Source: Parasporobacterium sp.
GTDB lineage: Bacteria; Bacillota; Clostridia; Lachnospirales; Lachnospiraceae
Direction: 5' to 3'
DNA: 41,068 bases
NCBI GenBank assembly: GCA_021443845.1
Contig: JABUTA010000006.1
Location: 1 to 41,068 of the forward strand
The position numbers and the translations under genes were made by a program. Shown piece after piece: positions 16,335-25,593 of the stretch. Below the pieces are notes generated by a model. It worked only from the letters and a program-made list of their open reading frames with translations, had not been told where the DNA came from and did not search any database. Every line of letters starts with the position of its first letter. Position 1 is the stretch's first letter.

Positions 16335-16382
16335 TAAAAAGAAATACCATCGGGACAGTTCATGGAGGAACGGGGGACAGAC

Positions 16383-17891
16383 ATGTCACAGGAGATAATA
16401 TTTGAAGCGAAGCATATGCATAAAGCTTTTGGTCCTACAATAGCGCTGAAGGATGTTGATATACAGATAAAGCGGGGAGAGATAAGAGGACTTGTCGGAG
16501 AAAACGGTTCCGGTAAGTCGACTATCATGTCGATTGCTGCAGGCATGCAGCCTGCCACAAGCGGGGAAATGTATTACAAAGGGGAAAAGTGGAGCCCGAA
16601 AAACATGGTGGAATCCCAGAATCAGGGTATATCTATGATACTGCAGGAGGCAAACACCATACCCCATGTAACAGTTGCCCAGAATATTTTTGCCGGTCAG
16701 GAAAAGTTATTTTCAAAAGCCGGCCTCATCAATATGACTGCCATGTATAAGAAGGCAGATGAACTGCTGCAGAAATTCGGCATTAGTAACATTAAGGGAA
16801 AGGATCCTGTAGGCAGGCTCACTTTCGAAGACAGGAAACTGATAGAGATAGTGCGGTGTGTCACTGATGATACACAGATACTGGTAGTAGATGAGACCAC
16901 AACAGCTCTGTCCCATGAAGGACGTGAGATTTTATATAAACTTATCCATAAGATGACAGAAGAGGAGAACAAGGCAGTAGTATTTGTCTCCCATGATATG
17001 GATGAAATACTTGAACAGTGCAATGTTCTTACTGTATTAAGAGACGGTGACATAATAGGTCATCTGACCAGAGAAGAAATGGATGCCCCTGATGCAGTTC
17101 AGAAGATCAGGCTTATGATGGTAGGCCGGGAAATCGGGAGAAAATACTTCCGTGAGGATTTCATCCCGTCACATCAGGAAGAAGTGGCTCTGGATATTCA
17201 GAATATTTCCATGGGTCCCATTAAGGATTTTTCACTGACATTGAGAAAGGGTGAGATCGTGGGAATAGGCGGTCTGTCAGGCTGCGGAATGCATGATATA
17301 GGAAAAGCTGCCTATGGCCTTGTTAAACTGGATAAAGGACAGGTAATAAGAAACGGAAAACCTGTGAAGAACTGTCTTCAGGCCATTGAGGCAGGCATCG
17401 GTTATATCAGCAAGAACCGTGACCTGGAGGCCATCATACTTGATGCCCCTATACAGGCCAATATCGTGCTTCCTTCACTGACATCCCTTACGAAGGGCGG
17501 TTATATCAGACCTAAGGATGAGAAGAAGCTTTCAGATGAACAGATAGATGCGTTCCGTATAAAATGCGGCAGCGGAAAGCAGTATGTCAATACCCTTTCC
17601 GGAGGCAATAAGCAGAAGGTTTCCTTTGCAAAATGGACAGCCAAAGGTTCGGATGTCATCATAATGGACAGCCCCACACGAGGCGTTGATATAGGGGTAA
17701 AGCAGGCGATGTATGCACTTATCGAACAGATGAAGGCGGAAGGCAAAGCCATTCTCATGATTTCAGAGGAACTTTCCGAGCTTATCGGCATGTCTGACAG
17801 GCTTATCATCATGAAGGATTTCAGGGTTACGGCCGAGATGGAACGTTCGGCTGATCTGAAGCAGACAGACATCATTGAATATATGATCTAG
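16383..17891 (+). CDS. Sugar ABC importer ATPase (RbsA/MglA type, two ABC domains)
   Basis: Tandem ATPase of 502 residues energising the importer encoded around it. I prefer the ATG at 16383 (MSQEIIFEAKHMHKAFG) over one seven codons upstream because GGGGGA lies close before it. Domain 1 has an intact Walker A (GENGSGKST, near residue 40) and Walker B (ILVVDETTTAL), but its signature reads RLTFEDRKLIEI instead of LS.GQ. Domain 2 has a degenerate P-loop (GGLSGCGMHDIG), normal for this family, with a proper LSGGNKQKV signature and Walker B IIMDSPTRGVD. The split of intact and degenerate motifs matches CUT2 ATPases, though domain 1's signature is unusually diverged. It is followed by two permease genes in tight spacing. 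Confidence 0.93.
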   Translation: MSQEIIFEAKHMHKAFGPTIALKDVDIQIKRGEIRGLVGENGSGKSTIMSIAAGMQPATSGEMYYKGEKWSPKNMVESQNQGISMILQEANTIPHVTVAQNIFAGQEKLFSKAGLINMTAMYKKADELLQKFGISNIKGKDPVGRLTFEDRKLIEIVRCVTDDTQILVVDETTTALSHEGREILYKLIHKMTEEENKAVVFVSHDMDEILEQCNVLTVLRDGDIIGHLTREEMDAPDAVQKIRLMMVGREIGRKYFREDFIPSHQEEVALDIQNISMGPIKDFSLTLRKGEIVGIGGLSGCGMHDIGKAAYGLVKLDKGQVIRNGKPVKNCLQAIEAGIGYISKNRDLEAIILDAPIQANIVLPSLTSLTKGGYIRPKDEKKLSDEQIDAFRIKCGSGKQYVNTLSGGNKQKVSFAKWTAKGSDVIIMDSPTRGVDIGVKQAMYALIEQMKAEGKAILMISEELSELIGMSDRLIIMKDFRVTAEMERSADLKQTDIIEYMI

Positions 17892-17902
17892 GAGGGGCGG
17901 AA

Positions 17903-18886
17903 ATGGAAAATACAAAAACAAAGATTTTCTCAAAAAACTGGTTTAAGACCAACGCCTCTGCCATCGCAGGCTACGGCGGCGTATTGTTCTGCATCATTTT
18001 CTTCAGTATCGCCACACCACTGGCAGGAGAAAGCATCTGGTCCGCAGCAAAGCTCAGTACACTTATATCTGATGTAATAGTACTTGCCATTCTTTCCGTA
18101 GGTGCGGTATTTGTTTACTCTCTGGGAAGCATGGACATCAGTATAGGCAAGCAGGTAGGACTCTATGCCACCATTATGGTTGCGATTACCAACAGTACAG
18201 GTTCATTTATCCTGGGTGTGCTCATAAGTCTGGTGATCGCTGTGTTTATCGGCCTGGTGAATGGTGCTACAGGGGAACTTCTCCATATCCATTCAGTGGT
18301 TTCATCCCTGGTGTTCATGATGGTGCTGAGCGGCATCAGTACACTTATCTATTCCGGAATGGGGTCCAGAAATGTCGCTCTTAAGAACTTTGACCACCAT
18401 ATATTCAAGAGCCCGGTACTGATGGTCATCGTGCTCATAGTTGAAGTGATCATCGTAACATTTCTTTTCAACTTTACAAAATTCGGCAAGAATGCCAGAG
18501 CAATAGGAGCCAATCCTGTGGCTGCGGAACAAAGTGGAATCAATCTTGTAAAATATAAAATGATCGCTTATGTGATAATGGGTGTATTTGTTGTGGTTGC
18601 AGCCATATTCCAGATGGGTTATACAGGTTCGGCTTCAGATTCTACCGGTACCGGATTTGAAATGAATGTAATGGTTGCCCTTATATTAGGCGGCATGCCA
18701 TTGTCCGGAGGTATGAAGTCAAGGGTTTCCTGTGCAGTCCTGGGATCATTTACATTCTCACTGCTGAACGTAGGGCTTCCGATAATTGGCATTCCGGTAA
18801 ATACCGTAAACTTTATCAAGGCTATAATATTCATCATAGTAGTGCTGATCACCTGCCGTAAGAGCAGGGGAATATTACCAAGGTAG
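17903..18886 (+). CDS. Sugar ABC importer permease 1 (RbsC-like)
   Basis: Integral membrane permease of 327 residues with about nine hydrophobic segments. Family landmarks are LGSMDISIGKQVGLYA (about 75-90), the equivalent of the SGGIDLSVG stretch in RbsC, then FTKFGKNARAIGANPVAAEQSGI (given in position about 190-212) and ALILGGMPLSGGMKSRVSCAV near 255. These match branched-sugar transport permeases (BPD_transp_2). GGAGGGG precedes the ATG at 17903, 12 bases after the ATPase stop. It likely forms a heterodimer with the second permease encoded just downstream. Confidence 0.92.
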   Translation: MENTKTKIFSKNWFKTNASAIAGYGGVLFCIIFFSIATPLAGESIWSAAKLSTLISDVIVLAILSVGAVFVYSLGSMDISIGKQVGLYATIMVAITNSTGSFILGVLISLVIAVFIGLVNGATGELLHIHSVVSSLVFMMVLSGISTLIYSGMGSRNVALKNFDHHIFKSPVLMVIVLIVEVIIVTFLFNFTKFGKNARAIGANPVAAEQSGINLVKYKMIAYVIMGVFVVVAAIFQMGYTGSASDSTGTGFEMNVMVALILGGMPLSGGMKSRVSCAVLGSFTFSLLNVGLPIIGIPVNTVNFIKAIIFIIVVLITCRKSRGILPR

Positions 18887-18899
18887 AAAGGAGCAGGAT

Positions 18900-19883
18900 A
18901 TGAAGATAGTAAAAAGAATTGCCGGTACACTGATGCTTCCGGTGGGAATGTATATCATTATGATGATCCTGTGCTTTGCCAACGGTAAAATGTTCTTCGG
19001 ATCCCTGGCCATGTGGAAGACGCTGTCCGTGGACATTGCCGTATCCATCACCTGTGCGCTGGGAATAGGTCTTCAGTTCAAGAGCGGAAGATTCGATTTC
19101 TCCGGCGGTGCCATTATGCTGGTCGCAGGTATTATTGCGGGAAATGTTGCCAAAGGTGCGGGGAACAACCTGCTGCTCATGGTAGTACTGTGTATGGTGT
19201 GCTGCCTTATACTGAGTCTTGCGGTAGCATTGCTCTATGTTTACGGCAGGCTGCCTATTATTATTGCAACCATAGGAATGGCCATGTTATATGAAGCGAT
19301 CACATGCCTTCTGTATAATGGAACAGGCATTAACCTTGTTTCCAATATGACCCTGAGAAGTATTTCCACCTTCCCCGTGGTGCTTATTCCCCTGGCTTTG
19401 GGCATCGGCATTTATGCTTTTTACAGCTATGCCACGACCACCGGCAAACAGGCTGTGCTTCTGTCAAACAACCAGCAGTCAGCTGTCAATATCGGTATCA
19501 ATGAAAATAAGAATATAATTATCTCGTATATATACAGCGGTCTGATATTCGGCATAGCAACGGTTATATGGCTGCCGAAGGCAATGCATGGGGCTTCCTT
19601 TACATCCCTGGCTACCGTAGGAGAACTCTTCAGCAACATACTTCCTGTATTTATAGGACTTATGCTGGTGAATTTCTGTGGTGATACCATCGGAACGATT
19701 ATGGGATCAATCACTCTGTGTCTGCTGAACTATGGACTTAAAGCTGTTCTTTCCAATGAAACAGGTGCAGCTGTGGCAACTGTAGTTACAGGTATATTCA
19801 TTCTTGCGCTGAATGTTGTGTCTGCCCAGGGTATGAACTGGATAAATATGATAAAACAATCCTTCAGAAGAAAGGAATCTTAA
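18900..19883 (+). CDS. Sugar ABC importer permease 2 (RbsC-like)
   Basis: Second permease of the importer, also 327 residues, but clearly different from the first in sequence. Eight to nine membrane segments are visible. The landmark SGRFDFSGGAIMLVAGIIA near residue 60 corresponds to the conserved SGGIDLSVG region, and QQSAVNIGINENK near 195 to the cytoplasmic coupling loop. AAAGGAG precedes the ATG at 18900, 13 bases after permease 1. Two different permeases per importer suggest a heterodimeric pore rather than the homodimer of ribose systems. The operon ends here; only a weak hairpin (CAGAAAG/CTTTCTG at 19945-19969, without T-run) follows. Confidence 0.9.
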   Translation: MKIVKRIAGTLMLPVGMYIIMMILCFANGKMFFGSLAMWKTLSVDIAVSITCALGIGLQFKSGRFDFSGGAIMLVAGIIAGNVAKGAGNNLLLMVVLCMVCCLILSLAVALLYVYGRLPIIIATIGMAMLYEAITCLLYNGTGINLVSNMTLRSISTFPVVLIPLALGIGIYAFYSYATTTGKQAVLLSNNQQSAVNIGINENKNIIISYIYSGLIFGIATVIWLPKAMHGASFTSLATVGELFSNILPVFIGLMLVNFCGDTIGTIMGSITLCLLNYGLKAVLSNETGAAVATVVTGIFILALNVVSAQGMNWINMIKQSFRRKES

Positions 19884-20012
19884 TCCTTAACACCTTCAGT
19901 ATGTGCCTGTGATAACTGCCTGTATCAACGGGTACTGCCATTCACAGAAAGCCTTGGACAGCCTTTCTGCTCAGGATTTAGAAAAAGCTCTGTTAATGAT
20001 GTTTTTACAACA

Positions 20013-20041
20013 TTTACAAAATTATGCCGGTGCTTTAATAT
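20013..20041 (+). promoter_or_regulatory. Promoter of the rhamnosidase gene
   Basis: TTTACA at 20013-20018 and TAATAT at 20036-20041 are 17 bases apart and precede the ATG by about 56 bases. The rhamnosidase can thus be transcribed separately from the importer, though read-through is possible. Confidence 0.6.
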
Positions 20042-20097
20042 TTAAGTACGTTTGCTGAATATGTAATAAAGTTATCGGTTTTTTAGAGGGTTTAATA

Positions 20098-22530
20098 ATG
20101 ACTTTTGAAAATATCAAATTTATAACTTCTGACATTAAGGAGTCTCCTGAGTTTTTCAGAGAGTTCTCCCTGGAGGCTGAGCCTTGTAAGGCGACTTTGC
20201 TGATCACGGGCCTGGGTCTTTATAATGCTTACATTAACGGTGTAAAGGCCGGGGATGCTTATCTGGCACCGGGCAGCAATGAATACAGCTCTTATCTGAG
20301 ATATCAGGAGATTGATGTTACTGATCTTGTGCGATCCGGCGATAATAAGATAGAAGTGCTTCTGGGCAACGGATGGTATAAGGGACAGTTCGGCCTGATG
20401 CCCAGACAGGGACTGGATGAACTGAAGTACTATCTGGCTGCAGAGCTCGTAATAGAGACAGCAGCCGGCAGCGGAGAAAGTATAATCATTTCTGCTGATG
20501 AAACCTGGATGGCACAGGAAAGCTGCATCAGGTCCAACTCCATATATTCAGGCGAAATAAGGGATGATTTCTTCAGTGCGGAAGCGCAGTTCCCGTGTAA
20601 AATCGCGGATGTGAATTTTAATGTTATTCCTGAAATCTGTCCTCCTGTCAGAGAAAAACTGACAATGAAGCCTGAACTCATCATTACCACGAATGGGGAA
20701 AAAGTGCTTGATTTCAAACAGAATATGGCGGGCATAATCCGTTTCCACAGCACACTGAAAGCAGGTCAGAAGATTGAACTGAAGTTCGGCGAGATTCTCA
20801 TTGACGGCAATTTCTGCAATGAGAACCTCAGAGAAGCCGGAAAGGGCGGATATATATATATTTCAGACGGCATCGAGAAGGATGTTGAAGCCATTTTCAC
20901 ATATTTCGGATTCAGATATGTAAAGGTTAATACTGATGCGGATGTTAATCCTGATGATTTCACTGCTGTTGTACTGTATTCGGATCTTAAGGAAACCATG
21001 CATGTGACCACTTCCAATCCGAAGCTGAACCGCCTGCTGCAGAATTCTCTGTGGGGACAGAGAAGCAATTTCCTGGATGTGCCTACGGACTGCCCGCAGC
21101 GTGATGAGCGTCTGGGCTGGACAGGTGATGCCCAGGCATTTGCCAATACTGCATGTTTCCATATGGACTGTGAGGATTTCTACAGAAAATATCTCAAAGA
21201 CCTCAGAGTCGACCAGGCTTTGCTGGGGGGCAATATTACCATGTTCTCACCATGCTTCGGGGATGCAGCACCGGGAGGTCCGGCATGGGCTGACGCAGCC
21301 ACTATTATTCCATGGACCGTATACGAACATTACGGAAATCCGGAGGACCTGAAGGAATTTTATCCTCTTATAAAAGATTATGTTGATACTCTGATCAGAG
21401 TTGACAATGAAGAAAGGGGTAACCATATAGTAGAAAATGGCCATTGCTTCGGCGACTGGCTGGCTATGGATGGAGCTACGCCTAACTCATTCAAGGGCGG
21501 AACAGATGATGTGTTCGTAAGAGCAGTGTATTACTGGAATTCTGTTTCCATAGCTTCAAGGTCAGCTGCAGTCATAGGCGAAGCTGAGGATGCACAGCAT
21601 TACGGAATGCTGGCTGAAGAAATAAAGGCTGCAATTCAGGATGAATTTTTCTCAAAGAACGGAAGGCTTAGCATTGACACTCAGGCAGGATATGTACTTG
21701 CACTTCATTTTGATCTGTGCCCTGACAGGAACAAGGTTATCGAAGGCTTCAAGAGAAGGCTTTCTCAGGATCAGCTGAAACTGAAGACCGGCTTTGTAGG
21801 AACAAGCTTCCTTCTTCAGACTCTTTTTGAGTGCGGAATGGATGACTATGCCTACAGAATGCTGTTTACGGAAGAATTTCCGGGATGGCTCTATGCAATT
21901 AATCTGGGGGCAACCACCATCTGGGAGAGATGGAATTCCGTAATGCCTGACGGAACCCTGAGTCCTACCGGCATGAATTCCCTGAACCATTATTCCTACG
22001 GTGCAGTAGCAAGCTCAGTATATTCATGTATTGCGGGACTCAGAAATGCTGCTCCGGGATGGAAAAAGGCTGTTATCGAACCTCATCCAAACTACAGGCT
22101 CAGGAGCATTGATATGGCATTTGATTCACCTGCCGGAACCTACAGGTCAGCATGGGAGATTCAGGCAGACGGCAGTATAAAGCTTTCGGTGACTATACCG
22201 GAAGGAACAGAAGCCAGGATAATTCTTCCTCTGCATCCGGAAAATGCAGAATATGAAGCAGGACCCGGCACATATGAATACGCATATATGCCGACAGTTG
22301 ATTTCCTTCATCCTTATAATGCGGATACATTCATCTGCGATATTGCCGGGGATGAAAATGCTGTAAATGCACTTAAAGCAGCAGTGCCTGGATTCTTTGA
22401 GGGAATATTTGCAACCTATACCAATAATTCAGCCTGCAATCTGGATGGTGCCATATTCTTCACACCTATACAGAATCTGCCTCAGATCATAGATGAAACA
22501 TTGAGAGGCGTGAAGGTAGAGATAAAATAG
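20098..22530 (+). CDS. GH78 alpha-L-rhamnosidase, cytoplasmic
   Basis: Glycoside hydrolase of 810 residues that releases terminal L-rhamnose from plant glycosides or polysaccharides with inversion. An N-terminal beta domain (about 20-170, ITGLGLYNAYINGVKAGD, then VLLGNGWYKGQ) matches the rhamnosidase N-terminal module; a second beta module (about 195-300) precedes the (alpha/alpha)6 barrel. Catalytic landmarks are DCPQRDERLGWTGD at 331-344, with E337 and D344 as likely acid and sugar-binding residues, and GATTIWERWNS with E610 as likely base. A beta-sandwich closes the barrel, and an extra tail of about 85 residues follows. No signal peptide is present, so the substrate must be imported, presumably by the ABC system upstream. 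AGAGGG precedes the ATG. Confidence 0.95.
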   Translation: MTFENIKFITSDIKESPEFFREFSLEAEPCKATLLITGLGLYNAYINGVKAGDAYLAPGSNEYSSYLRYQEIDVTDLVRSGDNKIEVLLGNGWYKGQFGLMPRQGLDELKYYLAAELVIETAAGSGESIIISADETWMAQESCIRSNSIYSGEIRDDFFSAEAQFPCKIADVNFNVIPEICPPVREKLTMKPELIITTNGEKVLDFKQNMAGIIRFHSTLKAGQKIELKFGEILIDGNFCNENLREAGKGGYIYISDGIEKDVEAIFTYFGFRYVKVNTDADVNPDDFTAVVLYSDLKETMHVTTSNPKLNRLLQNSLWGQRSNFLDVPTDCPQRDERLGWTGDAQAFANTACFHMDCEDFYRKYLKDLRVDQALLGGNITMFSPCFGDAAPGGPAWADAATIIPWTVYEHYGNPEDLKEFYPLIKDYVDTLIRVDNEERGNHIVENGHCFGDWLAMDGATPNSFKGGTDDVFVRAVYYWNSVSIASRSAAVIGEAEDAQHYGMLAEEIKAAIQDEFFSKNGRLSIDTQAGYVLALHFDLCPDRNKVIEGFKRRLSQDQLKLKTGFVGTSFLLQTLFECGMDDYAYRMLFTEEFPGWLYAINLGATTIWERWNSVMPDGTLSPTGMNSLNHYSYGAVASSVYSCIAGLRNAAPGWKKAVIEPHPNYRLRSIDMAFDSPAGTYRSAWEIQADGSIKLSVTIPEGTEARIILPLHPENAEYEAGPGTYEYAYMPTVDFLHPYNADTFICDIAGDENAVNALKAAVPGFFEGIFATYTNNSACNLDGAIFFTPIQNLPQIIDETLRGVKVEIK

Positions 22531-22554
22531 AGACGAATGTATAATCTGTGTTAA

Positions 22555-22586
22555 GCAGTCGGATGCTGTATCCGACTGCTTTTTAC
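22555..22586 (+). terminator. Terminator after the rhamnosidase gene
   Basis: GCAGTCGGAT (22555-22564) pairs perfectly with ATCCGACTGC (22570-22579), followed by TTTTT. This is a canonical intrinsic terminator separating the sugar genes from the alkaline phosphatase. Confidence 0.9.
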
Positions 22587-22738
22587 TTTGCGAAAAAAAC
22601 AGCCGATTATTTTTACTGATTATTTACTATGCCGTGGTTTTGGATTTTACCTTGAAAATCTATCATCTTAGTGCAGCCGGAAAATGATAATTAACAACAG
22701 GCTGTACCAATCAGAATGATAATTTAAAGGAGTTTTAA

Positions 22739-24328
22739 ATGAAAAAAAGAAAATCCGCTGCCTTGGCAATGGCAGCAGTAATGTCACTCAGTACACTTGC
22801 AGGCGGGGCACTTACGATCCAGGCAGCACCGGCAGACATGGTGAATGTTCCCAAATATGTTTTTCTGTTAATCGGTGACGGAATGTCCTACCCGCAGATC
22901 GAAAGCACCAACTATTATCTTAATGCCCTTGAGAATGGTACAAGCATGGGTAACAGTGATGAAGGAACCATTCTTACAAAGACAGATGATGCACTGGGCT
23001 TCATCAATTTCCCTGTAGCAGGAAGTGCCCAGACCTACGACAGCACATCCTTCTGTCCGGATTCGGCTTCCACTGCAACATCTGTATCAACCGGACACAA
23101 GACATACAGCGGAACCATCAACATGGATGAAACAGGTTCAGTAAGCTATGAAACAATAAGTGAAAAGCTTAAAGAACAGAAGGGCTACAAGATAGGCATT
23201 ATTTCATCCGTAAATCTGAACCACGCTACTCCTGCAGCATTTTATGCACATCAGGTAAAGAGATCAAGCTATTATGAGATTGCAGAAGAACTTGTTGCAA
23301 GTGATTTTGATTTCTTCGCAGGGGGCGGGCTTCTGAAACCGACAGGCGCTGAAGAAGACCAGACAGATATCTATGAACTGGCACAGGAAGCAGGCTACAC
23401 AGTCATATTTACACAGGAAGAGGCAGCACAGGTTACGGCAGAAACAGGCAAGGTATTGATAATAGATGAACATCTTGCAGACAGCAGTGCCATGGAATAT
23501 GAGCTGGACAGAACAGATGACATGTGGGCTCTGACTGATTATGTGGAAAAGGGAATCGAATGCCTCTATGATGAATCCTCAAACGGATTTTTCATGATGG
23601 TAGAAGGGGGCAAGATCGACTGGGCGTGCCATGCAAATGATGCTGCATCTACCATGGCAGATACAAAGGCTTTCTCAGATGCAGTTGATGCAGCAGTAGA
23701 ATTCTATAATGCTCATCCTGATGAAACACTTATCATTGTTACAGGAGACCATGAAACAGGTGGTATGACTATCGGTTATGCAGGAACAAATTATGATACA
23801 TTCCTTCAGAACCTGGATAACCAGAAGATCAGCTTCCAGAAATATGATGATGAATATGTATCCGCATATAAGGAAAACGGAACGGACTTCGAAACGGTTC
23901 TGAAGGACATCGAGGAGCTTTTCGGTCTGGTAACGGAAGAATCCGCAGGAACAGCAGCAGAAGATAGTGTGGCAGAAGACAGTGCAGACGAGCATCCTAC
24001 AGGTGTAACATCAGGTAAGCTTGTAATGACAGAATATGAACTGTCTAAGCTTCAGGCAGCATATGAAAAGACTATGACAGTAGTTCCGGAAGATGAAGAA
24101 ACAGAACTCACACAGCAGGAATATGAACTGTACGGATCATATGAACCTCTTTCAGTAACCATCACCCACATTCTGAACAACAAGTCAGGTATCAGCTTCA
24201 CAAGCTATTCCCACACAGGTCTTCCGGTTGCGGTATTTGCACTGGGCTGCGGAGAAGAAGTATTCGAAGGATATTACGATAACACAGACATCTATTTCAG
24301 ACTTGCAGATCTTACAGGAATAGAGTGA
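22739..24328 (+). CDS. Secreted alkaline phosphatase (PhoA family)
   Basis: Exported phosphomonoesterase of 529 residues that frees inorganic phosphate outside the cell. A signal peptide (basic KKRK, hydrophobic core, likely cleavage after IQA near residue 29) is followed by LLIGDGMS (metal-binding D47), CPDSASTAT with nucleophile S109, MMVEGGKIDWACHANDAAST with E and H/D metal ligands, VTGDHETGGM (metal ligands) and the C-terminal FTSYSHTGLPV histidine. An acidic insert around 400-425 (EESAGTAAEDS) lies before the last metal motif and looks like a surface loop. There is no anchor, so it is secreted. AAAGGAG precedes the ATG. The next gene begins four bases after the stop and is probably cotranslated. 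Confidence 0.95.
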   Translation: MKKRKSAALAMAAVMSLSTLAGGALTIQAAPADMVNVPKYVFLLIGDGMSYPQIESTNYYLNALENGTSMGNSDEGTILTKTDDALGFINFPVAGSAQTYDSTSFCPDSASTATSVSTGHKTYSGTINMDETGSVSYETISEKLKEQKGYKIGIISSVNLNHATPAAFYAHQVKRSSYYEIAEELVASDFDFFAGGGLLKPTGAEEDQTDIYELAQEAGYTVIFTQEEAAQVTAETGKVLIIDEHLADSSAMEYELDRTDDMWALTDYVEKGIECLYDESSNGFFMMVEGGKIDWACHANDAASTMADTKAFSDAVDAAVEFYNAHPDETLIIVTGDHETGGMTIGYAGTNYDTFLQNLDNQKISFQKYDDEYVSAYKENGTDFETVLKDIEELFGLVTEESAGTAAEDSVAEDSADEHPTGVTSGKLVMTEYELSKLQAAYEKTMTVVPEDEETELTQQEYELYGSYEPLSVTITHILNNKSGISFTSYSHTGLPVAVFALGCGEEVFEGYYDNTDIYFRLADLTGIE

Positions 24329-24332
24329 CAAA

Positions 24333-24488
24333 ATGATTACAGGGATAAAACAATTTGCAAAAAGAATCTGGGGGCACCAATCAGTGGGTTGGCGCCCTCT
24401 TATCCCCTGTCTTGTACTTACTGCGTTGCTCATCGTAATTCCGACAGGGTTTGAAGCAAAAGAAATATATAAAACAGCGAAAAGGTAA
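24333..24488 (+). pseudogene. YibE/F-like protein, N-terminal fragment cut by a frameshift
   Basis: Fifty-one codons from the ATG at 24333, four bases after the phosphatase stop with GGAATAGAG just upstream. It encodes a basic start (KQFAKRIWGHQ) and one hydrophobic segment (LIPCLVLTALLIVIP), then stops at TAA 24486-24488. The expected continuation (KVKATVVQTDD) is present in the -1 frame and joins the large downstream reading frame, which has lost exactly such an N-terminal membrane anchor. The two parts together would make a normal-looking YibE/F protein. See the next entry for alternatives. Confidence 0.65.
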
Positions 24489-24499
24489 AGGCAACCGTA

Positions 24500-25498
24500 G
24501 TGCAGACAGATGATTCCTCAATTCGTGACGTGGGGCTTATCCGTACAGGAGAACAGATCTGTATAGTCAGACTTGAAGAAGGCACATTCAAAGGTGAAGC
24601 ATTTCAGGCTGTCAATCTGCTGTCAGGCAGCCTTTCTCAGGACAAGGAATTCCATGAAGGCGATACCACATTGGTGGTTGTAAGTGTATCAGATGGCGAG
24701 GTAACATCAATTACCATGACAGACCATTACAGGATAGGATGGGAAATACTTCTGGCGGTTTTATTTATACTGTTTCTGGTATTCTTTGCAGGCCCCGGTG
24801 GCCTGAGGTCTATCCTTTCCTTTGTGATCACAGTTCTTGCCATCTGGAAGGTGCTTATTCCCTGCTGTCTGAAGGGATATAACCCGATATTGTGCGGGCT
24901 GGGAATCATAGTAATACTTACAATAGCCATAATAATTCTGGTATACGGATATGACAGAAGGAGCCTTGTTTCAATACTGGGAAGCCTTCTGGGAATACTG
25001 ACTGCGTGTATTCTGGGAATGATATTTACGGGAGCAATGAATATTCACGGAGCCATAATGACAGACAGTGAGTCCCTTCTGTATTCGGGGTATGCAGGAC
25101 TAAATCTTACGCAGATTTTTATGGCCAGTATCTTTCTGGGGGCATCCGGGGCAATGATGGATCTGTCAGTGGATATTACCAGCGGAATATCTGAAGTTGT
25201 ACTGAAGAAGCCTGACATAGGCAAATGGGAAGCTGTAGGCTGCGGAATACACATAGGACAGGCTGCCATGGGAACCATGACAACCACACTGCTGCTGGCT
25301 TATGCGGGAAGCTTCATCATCCAGCTGATGGTATTCATGGCACAGGGAACCCCACTGATCAACATACTTAATTACAAATACATAGCAAGTGAGATCCTGC
25401 AGACTCTGGCAGGAAGCTTCGCTCTTGTTACGGTGGCACCCTTTACTGCAATGGCAGGGGGAATACTGCTTACCGGGAAGAAAAAGAAAGCTCTGTGA
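24500..25498 (+). CDS. YibE/F family membrane protein, main part
   Basis: A 332-residue polypeptide starting at GTG 24500. It begins with an extracytoplasmic-type beta region (IRLEEG-like strands, FKGEAFQAVNLL, FHEGDTTLVVV) and continues with about seven membrane segments. The last third includes DLSVDITSGISEVVLKKPDIG (residues about 225-245) and GCGIHIGQAAMGTMTTTLLLAYAG, signatures I associate with YibE/F. Function of the family is unknown. Its natural N-terminal anchor seems to lie in the preceding fragment, one base out of frame. AAAGG at 24487-24491 lies eight bases before the GTG, so reinitiation after the upstream stop is possible; otherwise this is a broken gene or a sequencing error. 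Confidence 0.75.
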   Translation: MQTDDSSIRDVGLIRTGEQICIVRLEEGTFKGEAFQAVNLLSGSLSQDKEFHEGDTTLVVVSVSDGEVTSITMTDHYRIGWEILLAVLFILFLVFFAGPGGLRSILSFVITVLAIWKVLIPCCLKGYNPILCGLGIIVILTIAIIILVYGYDRRSLVSILGSLLGILTACILGMIFTGAMNIHGAIMTDSESLLYSGYAGLNLTQIFMASIFLGASGAMMDLSVDITSGISEVVLKKPDIGKWEAVGCGIHIGQAAMGTMTTTLLLAYAGSFIIQLMVFMAQGTPLINILNYKYIASEILQTLAGSFALVTVAPFTAMAGGILLTGKKKKAL

Positions 25499-25593
25499 AG
25501 AAATAGCCTCAGGATAGCCTGTAAGTGACATACGCCGGAAAACAGACACATTAAGCGCAGGATTTTTTTAGTTAAATAATGATGAAAATGTAG

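Noticed and set aside
24477..24490. Programmed -1 frameshifting in the YibE/F gene
   Set aside because: GCG-AAA-AGG-TAA lacks an X-XXY-YYZ heptamer, and no strong downstream hairpin was seen. Mutation, sequencing error or reinitiation is more likely.
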